Source: Tanypteryx hageni (lineage: Eukaryota > Arthropoda > Insecta > Odonata > Petaluridae). Taken from it: 64,000 nt of DNA. Location: assembly GCA_028673005.1 (NCBI GenBank), contig CM054115.1, forward strand, positions 3,410,001 to 3,474,000, written 5' to 3'. Positions 35,487 through 45,725 of the stretch are shown piece by piece. Positions within the stretch are counted from its first letter, which is position 1, and each line of letters opens with the position of its first letter. The notes under the pieces were generated by a model that was not told the DNA's origin, did no database searches, and was given only the letters and a program-made list of their open reading frames with translations. The translations under genes were made by a program, and so were the position numbers.

Positions 35487-36069
35487 TTAAATACATTTTT
35501 GTCAAATCATTGGAACTGAAGATTTAGCTCATTCAATTTGTGGAAGATGTCTGCCATATATCCCAATTGGCAAAGCCAGTCCCCACTATCAAACCAAACA
35601 ATCAAATCAGATTTTTTAGGAAATGTCTGACTTCATTTCTTATTTCAAATAGTCATGTTAATCCTAGACTGCATATGCATTTTTGACAGCTATTATTGTA
35701 TAAGGGGTGCCTGCGCACCCCATTCTGATTTTGGTACAATTTATTCTATAATAACTCATTTTATTTGTACAATGAATATTTATGTATCATGTAGTAGGCC
35801 CTACTGTAATGATTTATAGGCCATATTTGTCTGGTTTTGAAGCAATATAAACGCGAAAGAGACATTTACTCCTAAAACTCAGCAGCTGTTCACCAGTCGT
35901 GCAGTATTCATGGGGGTTATAATATTTTGCACAATTGGAGATAAAAATATCTCAGATGGCTCTAATTGGTGCGAATTTTTCCTGCCCATTTTCGTGTCTT
36001 ATTATCAGACCTAATGTAGTATATCAGAAATCAGAACTGGCTTTCGTCCATTATTGTCCGATATACATA

Positions 36070-36267
36070 TATATATATGTATATTTAGACTTAAGGAAAT
36101 GAAAAGGTAGTGATGTGGGTGGCAACAAGGTGTTGAAGGAAGCCCAGCGGACACTTACCAAGTCGGAGACCAAGTTGGCAGGCTGCAGGGGGCGTCGAAG
36201 AGACACGTCGAACACACGAACACAAAAACACGCAAGCTTATCGGGCCTATGCCCTTCTTCAGCGCTA

Positions 36268-36326
<59 letters not shown>

Positions 36327-36530
36327 CTAAAGGAAAAGAAAAGGTAGTGATGAGGGTGGCAACAAGGTGTTGAGGGAAGCCCAGCGGACACTCACCAAGT
36401 TGAGGACCAAGCTGGCAGGCTGCTGGGGGCGTCGAAGAGACACGTAAAACACACGAACACAAAAACACACGCAAGCTTATCGGGCCTAAGCCCTTCTTCA
36501 GCGAAAGAGTAACGTAAAGTGTATATATAT
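36070..36530 (+). repeat. two direct copies of a ~170-bp repeat joined by (TA)n
   Basis: Copy 1 at 36,110-36,270 and copy 2 at 36,345-36,525 share ggtggcaacaaggtgttg, gaagcccagcggacact, gggggcgtcgaagagacacg and gcaagcttatcgggcct. A (TA)~28 run (36,270-36,322) separates them, and shorter TA runs flank the pair. Same family as 12,304-12,605. The unit has no coding capacity. Confidence 0.85.
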
Positions 36531-36539
36531 ATATACGGG

Positions 36540-37098
36540 CCATGGACCACATTTCGGTTGTGTTGACTTTTCCTTGCATGAAAGTTCCTTCCTTGTACAG
36601 CAGTCCTATCAGAGCACGGATTTCAGCTGAATCAGTTTCTTGGCAGTAGTTCGTGGAGTCCGAATAGTTTTCTTTTATATATATATATATCTCATGATTC
36701 TTATATTTCACAATTTTATCAATAATCTTATTATTAATAAGGAGATTCCATTCTTGGATTTTTTTAAAATCTCTTTTGCTTCTCCTTTACAACCTGGAAT
36801 CTTCAGCACTCTGTTTTTAGATGCCGTACGTCCACGACGTTTGGCAGGTTCTGCAACCCATCTGTAGCCATTCTTTCCAGTAATAACACCTGCTCTCGTT
36901 GGTTGTATGTCTACTTACTCTACTTTACAGACCTCTCCCAAACTAAATTCACTGTCAACCTCACACTGTATTTTTACAGTATCCTAATGTTCAGACCCAG
37001 AATCCACTTCAGTGTTGTCATCATTCTCAGTGTCTGCTTCAAGCAGAGCTGCTTGAATTCTTTTTTCAAATGAAGGGCTATCCTTTCGAAAAGTCATG
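36540..37098 (-). pseudogene. piggyBac transposase, N-terminal part
   Basis: From the ATG at 37,098: an acidic N-terminus (AALLEADTENDDNTEVDSG), then ITGKNGYRWVAEPAKRRGR like the region before the DDE core, then TDSAEIRALIGLLYKEGTF and NTTEMWSM, the start of the conserved piggyBac catalytic domain. Two in-frame stops and the loss of everything after the TA-rich repeats show it is dead. Related to PGBD-type transposases. Confidence 0.8.
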
Positions 37099-39425
37099 GT
37101 TAAGCAGTAAGAGGCAAATTACTGACACTTCTGAAATGAAATGACCCCACCGTCATGAAAGTACATTTCATAAAACTCGTACACAAATGTAAATTACACA
37201 AACAAGTTACTGAAATCTACCAACACGAATTCATACGGGGTCCTTCGACACTCCAAGAGTCTCGCTCGTACAGAAACGCAGCCAGCTAGCTTCATGGACA
37301 GGCCGTGACTATGTAACGTAGGTCAGGGGAGGAAATACGTGGACGTGGGTGCGCATGCGTGAATGCTACTACGCAGTACACGCAATTTTTAAAACATGTG
37401 GGATGCGGCAACACCCCGTATGCATTCTAGGGTTAACACTCTTCCCCGCAACAACCATCGCACTTCAGAATTAAATAACTATTGGATATGCATTGATCCC
37501 ATCTCCTCACACATCATTTTAAAAATACGAGAGTTTAATGCCCTTGACATAATGCAATTTACTACTTTAATGGCAACATTCAATGCTTCGCGCAAATCAG
37601 GGCTCATCTTTTTTGCAACAAAAGCTTGTTTGTGGATAATGCGGTATTCCCAAATTAAACTAGAATCTATTGCGCGAATACGAGCAATAAGGCCACTCCT
37701 GTGGCTGGTCATTGTAGCTACCCCATCTGTAGAGATTTACACACCACTCCCAACGTAAACCTGATTCTTCTCCAATGAAGTTTCCAAGGTTTTAAATATC
37801 TCTAGCCCAGTTGTATTCCCAGGCAAATCTTTGCATGCTATAATCTCATCCGTAGTACCCTTTTCATTATTGTAATACCGGATATAAATATTTAATTGTG
37901 AATTATTTGAAATGTACGTGGATTTATCAATCTGGAGTAAAGTAATATTTTGTACGATGTGTTGAACGTCTTTTGACATTTCATGAATTCTACGAAACAC
38001 ATTGGTATCTGAATGGAGAATTGTTTTGATTGCATTGACAGACTTGGCATCTAACATCTTTTCTGCTATTAACAGCGCACCAGGAATTATAAGTTTTTCC
38101 AAAGTCGTGTACTATTTCTTAGCCCTATTGTAAGCAATGCTAGTTTCTATGAAGTTTCAAAAGTCGCCTTTGAGGATTGAGCGAAAACATTAATCGTATG
38201 TACGTTTTTACTGACACCATCACCCTTTCGCTTAAAAAATCAATAGTTTTATTTTTCAAGTCTGTATGCTTAGTAAGTAAATCTATGTCTATTGCAAGAC
38301 ATGGTTTCATGCAATTTTTAGACAATGTCTCGGGACAAATAACACTCAAAGATAGAGAAGGATCAATATTATTGGAAACAAATCCATATTTTATTTAAGT
38401 TTCATCGTAGGAACGATGCTTTGCTCTTAAGTCAACTTTGACTGTGTTTGAGACTTTTGTTGTTTAAATAATCATCACCACATTCTTATCACAGCTTGAA
38501 TCCGTTTCCTTAGCAACTGCAACAGACGTCCTAATGCTTCCAAGTGAATTGTCATTATCTATTCTTTCATCAACATCTCGCTTTCTCTTTGTTAGAAACT
38601 TATCCATGGGCGTTCTAACTTAAAAAAATTAAACCTCAAACAACGCTCATTCCTTTTGAGCAGAAATCAACGACTGCATTTTGAAAATGAAAATATATAT
38701 ACTGGAATACACTTACTTACGAGACATATATAGTGGTATGTGCTTTTAGCAACAAAAAATTGAAGTTCTTGCGTTTTTATTTTTGGATTTAGCATGTAAC
38801 AGCAACAAAATAATTTCAATTTAGCATTTATTTATATTTAAAAGTTCAATTTTCAAACCATTTTCAGTTTCAGTGTGTAATTTATTCGTTCCCGAGGAAA
38901 AAATGCCGTCAGCATTTTTTGTAGCCCCCGTTTATACTTGGAAGTTCTTCCCATAGTAAGTGAGCAAAAGGATAAAAGAATTGATAAGAGTTCCAAATTT
39001 TGCGCCTATTTCTCTAATAAATTTGCATTGAATTCTTACAATTCTATTAAGATTATTTGAACTACACATTTCCAAAGTACGTTCAGGGGCTGCGTTTTAG
39101 ATATCAGATTGTGTAGATAAGAGATATTTATGGCTAATCACTGCAGCTTGCTCAAAAACGTCAACAATTTGTTTCTTTCGCATATATTGTTTCTTTAGCA
39201 TTTAATCGTTTTTTCGCATTTATCGCAAATTGATAATTTCATGTACCTCTACTTATATTCCAAAAAGCGAATTTTTATACCTAAAATAGTGTGATAGAAA
39301 AATGCTACAAAAATATTGATGTGGAAATTGCAGAATACAGATTTCGATATTCTAATGATGCAGTAAAACAGAAGTTTTAATTTTATCTGTATTAGGAAGT
39401 GTGTATATTTAACTTACTCTTTACT

Positions 39426-39699
39426 CAGTGGCGTAGCGAGGGGGGACAGAGTGGGGCAGTTGTCCCCGAGCGCAGGACTGAAGAGGCGCAAACTCATGGA
39501 CCGAAAATTAAAGTTTCTGTTTATGAACAATAATAATATTATAATATATGATGAATTAATTTTCAAGTATAGTATGCTTGGGTTTCCATCACATTCCCCT
39601 CATTACATTTATCAGGAAAATTGTACAGAGAGTAAATGGAGGGGAGCGCATCTCTGTGACTTGCCCTCGGGCGAAGGAGAACCTAGTTACGTCATCCTG
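39426..39699. mobile_element. hAT-type MITE candidate
   Basis: Starts cagtggcgtagcgagg, a common hAT terminus, and ends cctagttacgtcatcctg, whose complement caggatgacgtaactagg is a diverged inverted partner. About 275 bp, no protein. No convincing 8-bp TSD, so the right edge is uncertain. Confidence 0.5.
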
Positions 39700-41312
39700 T
39701 TGAAAATGGCAAACTTTCAGATACAAATATTTAACTAACATAATAATTGTATTAATACTCTAAGAATATTATAAAACTACAGACGACGGAAAATCCCGTA
39801 AAATAAATCAAATTACCTACTACGTTTAAAAAGAATTAAGGTGAAGACATTTCTCAGTTTTAATATATTTCATATGTCCGTTTTCTAATAGTTCATAATA
39901 AACGAGACGAAGAAGCGATATGCTTAGCGACTGGTAGGCGAGAGGGGCGGCCGCCACCGGAGCCGAACACCTAGGGGCCCCAAACTAGCAAAAACAAGTT
40001 GTGAAACTGTATCTTATCATCATTTTAATATTTTCTTAAATCCATAATATTCTACATTTATCAAAAGTTAGAATAATAAGGTCATAATGATATAATTTTA
40101 ACGTAAGTCACGAGACTTAGAACCATTACAAAAATTCGGGTAGGTATTTTTCACTAGCCTGCGAGTCTTACTCGCAAATCACTTCAGAATCTTGCCTACA
40201 GATGGATGGGTGGACAAGTAAACAATTTTTTTGCCATTAAAGAAGGTAATAGGTTTTGTAACTAGAAATAGGTACCTTTACTCATTGAATTCCTAAACTT
40301 TTTGTCACCGTATCATATCCACTGCAATGAAGTATCCCATATTAAATAAACTTAATTGAGAATATATAAAACGACACCTTTTATACACCGAATGGTTGTC
40401 GTTTCTCTCAATGACAGTAATACTACGATCTATTATTTTGCATTAAAAAAGATATATTTATTAATTCCTAATTCTTTCTTTCATTAAACTTTCCAAAAAA
40501 TGTGAATACATGATGGATATAAAACACAACTAGCTACTTAAAATGTAGCATTTGAATATATAATAATAACTTTCAGCAATTTATTTTCGATACAATATCT
40601 CAAATTCGAGATCGCGTTATATTCGGAAGATAAGGTATATGTAATTTTATGGAAAAAATGCATACCTGCAGGATAATAAATGCAAAGTCCGAAAGACGAG
40701 AACTTGTCGATCTCTCTCCGGCAACTAGAAATGAAATACTGACCGAAGGAGACGGTAATATCATGGGAAAGAAATTTGGGTCATGGGTAACCTTCAGGTT
40801 TTCAGCTTTCATTTACGAAACAAATGCTTTGGAAAAACCCTTTTCGTAAGTTAGAAAAATACATATCTTTTTTAAAGATAAAGAGCTCCATGGGACATCA
40901 ACCCTGGAGAAGAATGGCTAATGGGTAGGGTAGGAACAATCGGCGGCATAGACGCCATAGTGTACTGTATTGATCCAACGCCTCTTATTTGTTCGACAAT
41001 CTTTCCCAGAAAATGATTAAGCACATGGGGATACCCATGTCAGCGGGTGTGCGATAGGAAATATTTCCGTTGCACTGGTTTTCCCAGTTACCCCTTTCCA
41101 TTTTCTTAAGTAGGTGCTACGACCCATAAATGTGAGTTCGGCTTGCAATAAACGTTTCCACAGCCGATAGCAAGATAAGGAAACTGACCCTTGAACTCTC
41201 CGCGTACCTCTAGGAAAGTTCTCGCGTACCCCAGGGGTACGCGTACTCCCGTTTGAAGACCGCTGTACTTTACTATACAGATTCGAACAATTGTCGTTGC
41301 TATGGCAACATT

Positions 41313-41562
41313 TCTACATCTACATCTAAATTATACCCTGCAAGTCACCTTTTCGGTGGATGGCAGGGGGTGCAGTGCACCAAGGTTCCATAGTTTTCCT
41401 ACGTTATCTTTTTCTATTATGGTCTCTTATCGTCCTAGGGAAAAACGATCCTCTATATCGCTCCGTTCTACAGTCGATCTCGTGAATCTTATCCTCACTG
41501 TCCTGCCTTCCGAGAAACGTCGGGCTTCTGATAAGTCCTACTACCTCATTCGCTAGTCCCTT
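41313..41562 (-). pseudogene. L2/CR1-type LINE 3' end, left flank of the Polinton (copy B, part 2)
   Basis: The plus strand starts with the tail ctacatctacatcta and then ccctgcaagtcacc and gatggcaggggg. The minus strand encodes GLIRSPTFLGRQDSEDKIHE and FFPRTIRDHNR, the C-terminal end of the LINE ORF2. It stops at the Polinton border, and the rest of the same LINE continues at 61,475 on the other side. Confidence 0.9.
41557..41562. repeat. Polinton target-site duplication (left)
   Basis: tccctt directly before the terminus; the right partner 61,475-61,480 is tccctc. Six bp is the known Polinton TSD length. Confidence 0.8.
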
Positions 41563-42531
41563 AGTAGTAAGACCGCTACTTGGGCCAGACCGCTTGTATA
41601 GCCAGACCGCTTGCATAGCCAGACCGCTTGTATAGCCAGACGGCCATGTTGCCGCTTTGGCGCCAGTGCCGCCATGTTGGAATTACTGCGGCACTATAAG
41701 AGCTAGATGCTGCATCCCCCCACCTCTGATCCTTTACGTCACTATGCCACGTGTTTTAAAATTTCTGAGTCGCTAAGGATTTTCGGCATCGCATCTCCCC
41801 GATCCCTATCATACCTTTACCCTTGTGACGTCACAATATCACGTGGTGTGAATTTTTTGTGGCGCTAAGGGCGAGCATCGCATCTCTCTCTCCATCCCTT
41901 ACCATTGCTGCGTTATGATGGTGGATAATATGAAAAATCTATGCGGTACTCCTGTGTCGAGTAGGAGTGTGAACCTAACCTGCTCCTGACGGGGTGTGAC
42001 GTCGCGATGGTGGATGTTTTACCCCCACTCCTTGGGGTCACAAGGAGGTGTTTATTTAAAGACCTTTACGGCACCCTAACCCAAGTCTAGAGAGAGGATA
42101 CGTGAGCAGCTGATGTCTCCTCCGCCCCCTCTCCTTCCGGCCACGCGCGACGACAAGGGGCGTGATGGAGGCTATCCCTAGGTTGAAGCGACGCTTCGTG
42201 GTCAGAGGCCCCCTCACACCCTTTCCCACTATTTTCGCCACAGACGTCACAAGTTATTCGGGGGTAGGCTCCGGCCTAGGCGATACGTGGGACACCGACC
42301 ATCCCGAGCCTTTTGCATGGAATCCGCCGCTACTCAAGAGCAGATGTTCTCGCGTCGGAGGGCGGCGGAAGACTGACGATGATGTTTCGTGGCGTTAGAG
42401 TATGCCCGACTCGAGTGTGGTGGTGGGGGGCAAGAACATTTGGGTGTTTTTCCCCGCCGCAAATAGAATGCTTATTTGAAACTTTTATAATAAATACCGA
42501 ATAGGATGGTATTATTTAAATGAGAATCATA
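41563..42531 (+). repeat. Polinton left terminal inverted repeat (969 bp)
   Basis: Mirrors 60,192-61,474. Inner boundary near aatgagaatcata. It includes the conserved blocks gccgccatgttgg, ccacgcgcgacgac, aacatttgggtgtttttccc and aaataagcattctatt (inverted at the right). It is about 314 bp shorter than the right repeat because the right one has internal duplications. Confidence 0.93.
41582..41644. repeat. subterminal 17-bp tandem repeats, left
   Basis: Three copies of ccagaccgcttgtatag, the middle one with gcatag. Mirrored at 61,393-61,456. Short subterminal arrays of this kind are common in Polinton termini and may bind the integrase or terminal protein. Confidence 0.85.
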
Positions 42532-42586
42532 AAACTTTTTTATTTTGTCCACATTTATTTCATAATCATAAATACAAATCACCAAT

Positions 42587-42870
42587 ATTCAATCAAAATT
42601 TATTAACATGTAAAGTATCATTTTCATCGTTATACGAACAACAGGTTTGTAACGATGATAAATCATATTTATAATTATTCACACCCTTTTCATTCTTTAG
42701 CATATTCAATTTTTTGTTGTGGTTTCATAGTTCTAAATACAAATCATCTAAATTCAATAAAATTTATTAGCATATAAGTATGACTTTCCATCATTATACG
42801 AACAACAGGATTGTAACAACGAAAAATCATGTTCATAATTATTCACACACTTTTCATTCTTTAACATATT
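42587..42870 (-). repeat. tandem duplication of the protease gene 3' end
   Basis: The segment at about 42,587-42,715 (atttattaacatgtaaagta, cgttatacgaacaacaggtt, attattcacacccttttcat) repeats the protease C-terminal coding DNA at about 42,745-42,870 with roughly 12-15% differences. The downstream copy is outside the ORF and noncoding. Confidence 0.8.
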
Positions 42871-43305
42871 CTTCAATAGATGGGTAACCATAATATCATT
42901 TTTCTTCCTATTTTCACCAAAAAAGTTTAACACGAATTCCTTTTCAAATCCCCTGCATCTGAAGTAAAGGTACACCACACAGTATTTACCGCATACATCG
43001 GAGGTAAAACTCTGGAGAGGAAAATCGTTATAGGTCCACGTAGTAGAATTTCTGCTGATGAACTTCTGGTGATTTTTTACTGTCGGTGGCAAGCCGTAGC
43101 TATCGAAATATTCACCGCTTCCATCTTCATCAATGAAGAATGATATCCAATGCTTACCAGGCTTATGCACTGGGTCCGTGTTTGAGATAAACGCACAGGG
43201 GCGTTCAGCTCGAATTGGCAGATTATTTGAAGCGAAAACGCCGGTATGTATCTGCTGAAAACTTTTTACAGTTTTTAATATAGACTCAAGCTCGTAAGAA
43301 TTCAT
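42754..43305 (-). CDS. Polinton adenovirus-type cysteine protease
   Basis: Predicted maturation protease that cleaves capsid and core precursors. The 183-residue protein fits the adenain/Ulp1-like cysteine protease fold: the catalytic His in KPGKHWISFFID (His52), an acidic partner in GEYFDSYG (Asp68), an oxyanion-type Gln in FPLQSF (Gln98) and the nucleophile Cys in SDVCGKYCVVYLY (Cys105). Length and spacing match Polinton proteases. The ATG overlaps the stop of the upstream gene (TAATG at 43,303-43,307). It is the last gene of the minus-strand cluster, next to the left terminal repeat. No damage seen. Confidence 0.9.
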   Translation of the reverse strand: MNSYELESILKTVKSFQQIHTGVFASNNLPIRAERPCAFISNTDPVHKPGKHWISFFIDEDGSGEYFDSYGLPPTVKNHQKFISRNSTTWTYNDFPLQSFTSDVCGKYCVVYLYFRCRGFEKEFVLNFFGENRKKNDIMVTHLLKNMLKNEKCVNNYEHDFSLLQSCCSYNDGKSYLYANKFY

Positions 43306-43802
43306 TATTGTGTATCGTAGTTGATGTACTTGTTAAACCAATTAGTAATATGAAAAACGTTTGACGTAGCACACACAAAGTTCTTCTCTATATCATGATT
43401 TTTATGGAAACATCTAGGCGTTTCTTCGGTGAAACTTTCTAGAGATGGACAGCCAAGGTTTTTTATATCTACCACCTTTCTGCTAATGAGATGAGATAAA
43501 TATGCTGATTTTCGATGACCTTTGCAAAATATATTTTCGAATCTCTCGGCAATCAATCGCAATTCTTTTATAAAGTCACTGAACACCACACAACCATCAT
43601 CCCAACCTATACCGTGATGATGTAACTCCAACCAGCCGTTTTCTTTTATGCGTGGAAATTTCAAAATATGTTTAGGGTATGGTGGACGTATAAGCCAGTG
43701 CTGAAATAAAGTCAGGCTTTCATCAAGAATTGCTATTTCTTTTAAAACATAGCCTCCAAAGTTATCAGCGCATGCTTGAAAATCTACAAAGAGGGTCGTC
43801 AT
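43305..43802 (-). CDS. conserved Polinton protein of unknown function
   Basis: 165 residues, ATG at 43,802, ending in TAA that overlaps the protease start. It opens TTLFVDFQACADNFGGYVLK-EIAILDES, a beta-strand pattern vaguely like the start of RNase H-fold exonucleases, but the usual Asp-x-Glu is absent, so no activity can be claimed. It contains several His and Cys (ELHHHGIGWDDG, CPSLESF, CFHKNH) without a clear zinc-finger spacing. It lies between major capsid and protease, 57 bp downstream of the capsid gene. Position suggests a late, particle-related role; this is inference. Confidence 0.7.
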   Translation of the reverse strand: MTTLFVDFQACADNFGGYVLKEIAILDESLTLFQHWLIRPPYPKHILKFPRIKENGWLELHHHGIGWDDGCVVFSDFIKELRLIAERFENIFCKGHRKSAYLSHLISRKVVDIKNLGCPSLESFTEETPRCFHKNHDIEKNFVCATSNVFHITNWFNKYINYDTQ

Positions 43803-43859
43803 GGTGTGTAGGCGTGCGGGTGAGAAGGTAATGACTTAAAATTGAAATGTTCTTATATT

Positions 43860-45170
43860 TTAACTTCCGTAGTCAATGAGGATATTCCGGTGGCGATCGA
43901 TTTCGATAATATTATCGAATTCGGCGTATATTATGCAATTCAAAGTCTCTGGAAGAGATTCTGCGAAGCGTACATCCATGCGAAGGCTACCCTGTCTTAT
44001 AAGGTTCCAATGTGAACCGTTATTAGATGAGAGATCCGGTGTTAAATCAAAGGCTGTAAGACAAAAACCATGTGGGTACTGGTCACGCGAAATCGAATTT
44101 CCTTCGTTAAGGAAATGAATCCCCGTGCCGCTGAACAACGTGTGATATGCCGACACATATAATTTATCTTCCGTATAATCCGTTTGCAACGGCTTTGACG
44201 GTATTTGCTGCCCGTCTATATAGAGGGATAAATGTGTCATTTTAAAGTGTTGAAAGTTAAACGGGTTTAAAGTTATGTCCCCATTAAAAGCCTTATTGGT
44301 CACAAACCCTATTATGCATTTCTTTGGCAGTTGGCCTATGAATATGTTGTCAATTATTTTACTTTGTATTCCTGAGGAGATTGTAAGAACTTTTACATCC
44401 ACCCTTGTCATAGGGTATTTGGCTGTTGTCCTCTCCAACGCTCTACTATGGGCAATAAGAACTGTAGGGTTGATTCGGACGCGCCTCACCATAAGGGTTG
44501 CATCAAGTATTTTTATCTTTGCATAATTGGATTCTCCTATTAGACAGAAATTATCTCTCGAACGAATCAGCTTTACACGAAGCTCAACACCATTTAATAG
44601 AAATTTGTCTTGATTGAAGATATCACTATATATAGGCCCGATCATATCAACCGGCTTACTGAGTTTGGTTAACTCTTTTCTTCTCACTAGACCGGCGTTG
44701 GTATTATCGATGCTGTCCATCGATTTACCCACATCGTCATACCAAAGCGACATTGTTAAATGCGACTTCTTTGCTGCCGGCCCATAATTCAGAACCGTTT
44801 CGATATACGATCTATAAGGGTAAGTAATGCTGTGAGGTGTAACCAATTTTTGATTCAAGTACGCGTCCACTTGGGAGAAGATGCTGTGTAAAAAGTTATT
44901 TACAGGCCCGACTTGTTGTTCAGGTGTCGTTTCTGTGCCGTCTTGTTTCACGATTCTCACCGTGATGTGGAGTAACGTTTGCGAGAGATCGATGTACTCA
45001 TCTCCTTGTCCGGGGACGACGAATTCTATGGGAGAGTCGTCACTCAACGAAGATAATGGTTTGTAATGTATCCATTGTCCATTTTGAATACTCGTTTGAG
45101 TCGGCGGCAGAGTGAAAAGATCTAATTCGGACTTTGCGCACTCACAAGAGTGTGAGTGTAGAAAAGCCAT
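43860..45170 (-). CDS. Polinton major capsid protein (double jelly-roll)
   Basis: 436 residues beginning MAFLHSHSCECAKSELDLF, with TLPPTQTSI, the N-terminal signature of the Polinton major capsid. Further conserved points are SQVDAYLNQKLVTP, YPYRSYIE, NQDKFLLNGVELRVKL, LIAHSRALERTTAKYP and ENGN-SISR-like GNSISRDQYPHG near the end. Known members fold as two beta jelly-rolls and trimerise to build an icosahedral shell. Start chosen because the gene follows the core-protein gene by three bases. No stop or frameshift. Forms the capsid with the product of 45,726-46,517. Confidence 0.93.
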   Translation of the reverse strand: MAFLHSHSCECAKSELDLFTLPPTQTSIQNGQWIHYKPLSSLSDDSPIEFVVPGQGDEYIDLSQTLLHITVRIVKQDGTETTPEQQVGPVNNFLHSIFSQVDAYLNQKLVTPHSITYPYRSYIETVLNYGPAAKKSHLTMSLWYDDVGKSMDSIDNTNAGLVRRKELTKLSKPVDMIGPIYSDIFNQDKFLLNGVELRVKLIRSRDNFCLIGESNYAKIKILDATLMVRRVRINPTVLIAHSRALERTTAKYPMTRVDVKVLTISSGIQSKIIDNIFIGQLPKKCIIGFVTNKAFNGDITLNPFNFQHFKMTHLSLYIDGQQIPSKPLQTDYTEDKLYVSAYHTLFSGTGIHFLNEGNSISRDQYPHGFCLTAFDLTPDLSSNNGSHWNLIRQGSLRMDVRFAESLPETLNCIIYAEFDNIIEIDRHRNILIDYGS

Positions 45171-45173
45171 TGC

Positions 45174-45722
45174 TTAATCAAATATATCAATGGGGTGTTT
45201 CACAACCCGTCTCCGAAGAAGATTTCCTCCGGATTCTGATTTCCTCGTCTTCTTCTTCTTCTTCCCTTTCTTTGTTGTCTTTTTCTTGTGCTTACTATTA
45301 CTTTGCTTCTTAACGCGACGACGTTTCGACGAAGAATGAGGTTGTTTTTTGATTCGTTTTATTTTGTACCCCGAGCCATTCATTAGATCGTCAACTGTTT
45401 TCACAGCCTTTCTTTTCAGATTTTCCCCTGCCTCGTCGACTCGATTTCTTACGGACTCACGAAGCGGCTTATTTTGAACAAAATCTCCAAGCAAGTTCAA
45501 GCCTGTTCGAAAGGCTTCTTTTCCCACGACTTTGGCTCCTCGTGCCAAGAGAGGCATCGCCGTGCGAAAGAGACCGCCCAAAAAACTTCCAATGCCATGG
45601 CCCCTCTGATAAGGAGAACCTCTATAAACACTGGCGACACCCAACCCGGCTTGATTCCCATAATAAGTCACATATGGGTCGCAAGTACCGTCGAATTTTA
45701 TTTTCCGCGCCACCCTAACCAT
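45174..45722 (-). CDS. Polinton basic core / pVI-pX-like protein
   Basis: 182 residues. The N-terminal half has YYGNQAGLG, YRGSPYQRGHGIGSFLGG and an amphipathic FRTAMPLLARGAKVVGKEAF. The C-terminal half is extremely Lys/Arg-rich (SSKRRRVKKQSNSKHKKK and a later KKGKKKKKTRK run). The layout recalls adenovirus core or membrane-active precursor proteins (pVI, pX) that the viral protease processes near Gly-Gly sites such as IGSFLGGLF. A DNA-condensing or membrane-lytic role in particles is inferred. The gene sits between the minor and major capsid genes with 3-bp gaps on both sides. Intact. Confidence 0.8.
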   Translation of the reverse strand: MVRVARKIKFDGTCDPYVTYYGNQAGLGVASVYRGSPYQRGHGIGSFLGGLFRTAMPLLARGAKVVGKEAFRTGLNLLGDFVQNKPLRESVRNRVDEAGENLKRKAVKTVDDLMNGSGYKIKRIKKQPHSSSKRRRVKKQSNSKHKKKTTKKGKKKKKTRKSESGGNLLRRRVVKHPIDIFD

Positions 45723-45725
45723 CCT

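Larger units (their letters stand above)
35662..37432 (-). mobile_element. piggyBac element, second family, TTAA TSD
   Basis: TTAA at 35,658-35,661 and 37,433-37,436. The termini tcctagactgcata (left) and ccctagaatgcata (right, inverted) are imperfect inverted repeats. It carries a truncated transposase gene (36,540-37,098) that is itself interrupted by the TA-rich repeat pair at 36,070-36,530. Terminal sequences differ from the piggyBac at 34,769, so two families hit the same hAT gene. Confidence 0.82.
34060..38607 (-). pseudogene. hAT transposase, ZBED5/SCAND3-like, in three blocks split by two piggyBacs
   Basis: Block 1 (38,607 to 37,437): N-terminus MDKFLTKRKR, then KYGFVSNN, ETLSKNCMKP and KHTDLKNKTIDF around the degraded BED zinc finger. 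Next come KSVNAIKTILHSDTNVFRRI, QIDKSTYISNNSQLNIYIRY, and QAFVAKKMSPDLREALN with VVNCIMSRALNSRIFK. Block 2 (35,657 to 35,487) holds GDWLCQLGYMADI and LNELNLQ. Block 3 (34,764 to about 34,060) ends with CEQGFSALTSIKTKK, the hAT C-terminal signature. The gaps are filled exactly by two TTAA-flanked elements. Several stops and frameshifts show it is dead. ZBED5-type proteins derive from this transposase family. Confidence 0.85.
32221..41265 (-). mobile_element. 9-kb degenerate hAT element (ZBED5/SCAND3-like transposase)
   Basis: The left end cagtggtcttcaaactttt with gcgtacccc at 32,221-32,263 pairs with the inverted right end (ggggtacgcg...gtttgaagaccgctg) at about 41,235-41,265. The outer 15 bp match with one difference. 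The flanking 8-mers are tactagac (32,213-32,220) and tactttac (41,266-41,273), six of eight equal, as expected for an old 8-bp hAT TSD. A split transposase lies inside on the minus strand (34,060-38,607). Later insertions account for much of the length. The 38,610-41,265 part is AT-rich and holds only small repeats. Confidence 0.8.

Noticed and set aside
40668..40847. Possible exon with acceptor-like acctgcag and donor-like gtaagt
   Set aside because: It lies inside the hAT element, the translation was not recognised, and short splice-like borders are common.
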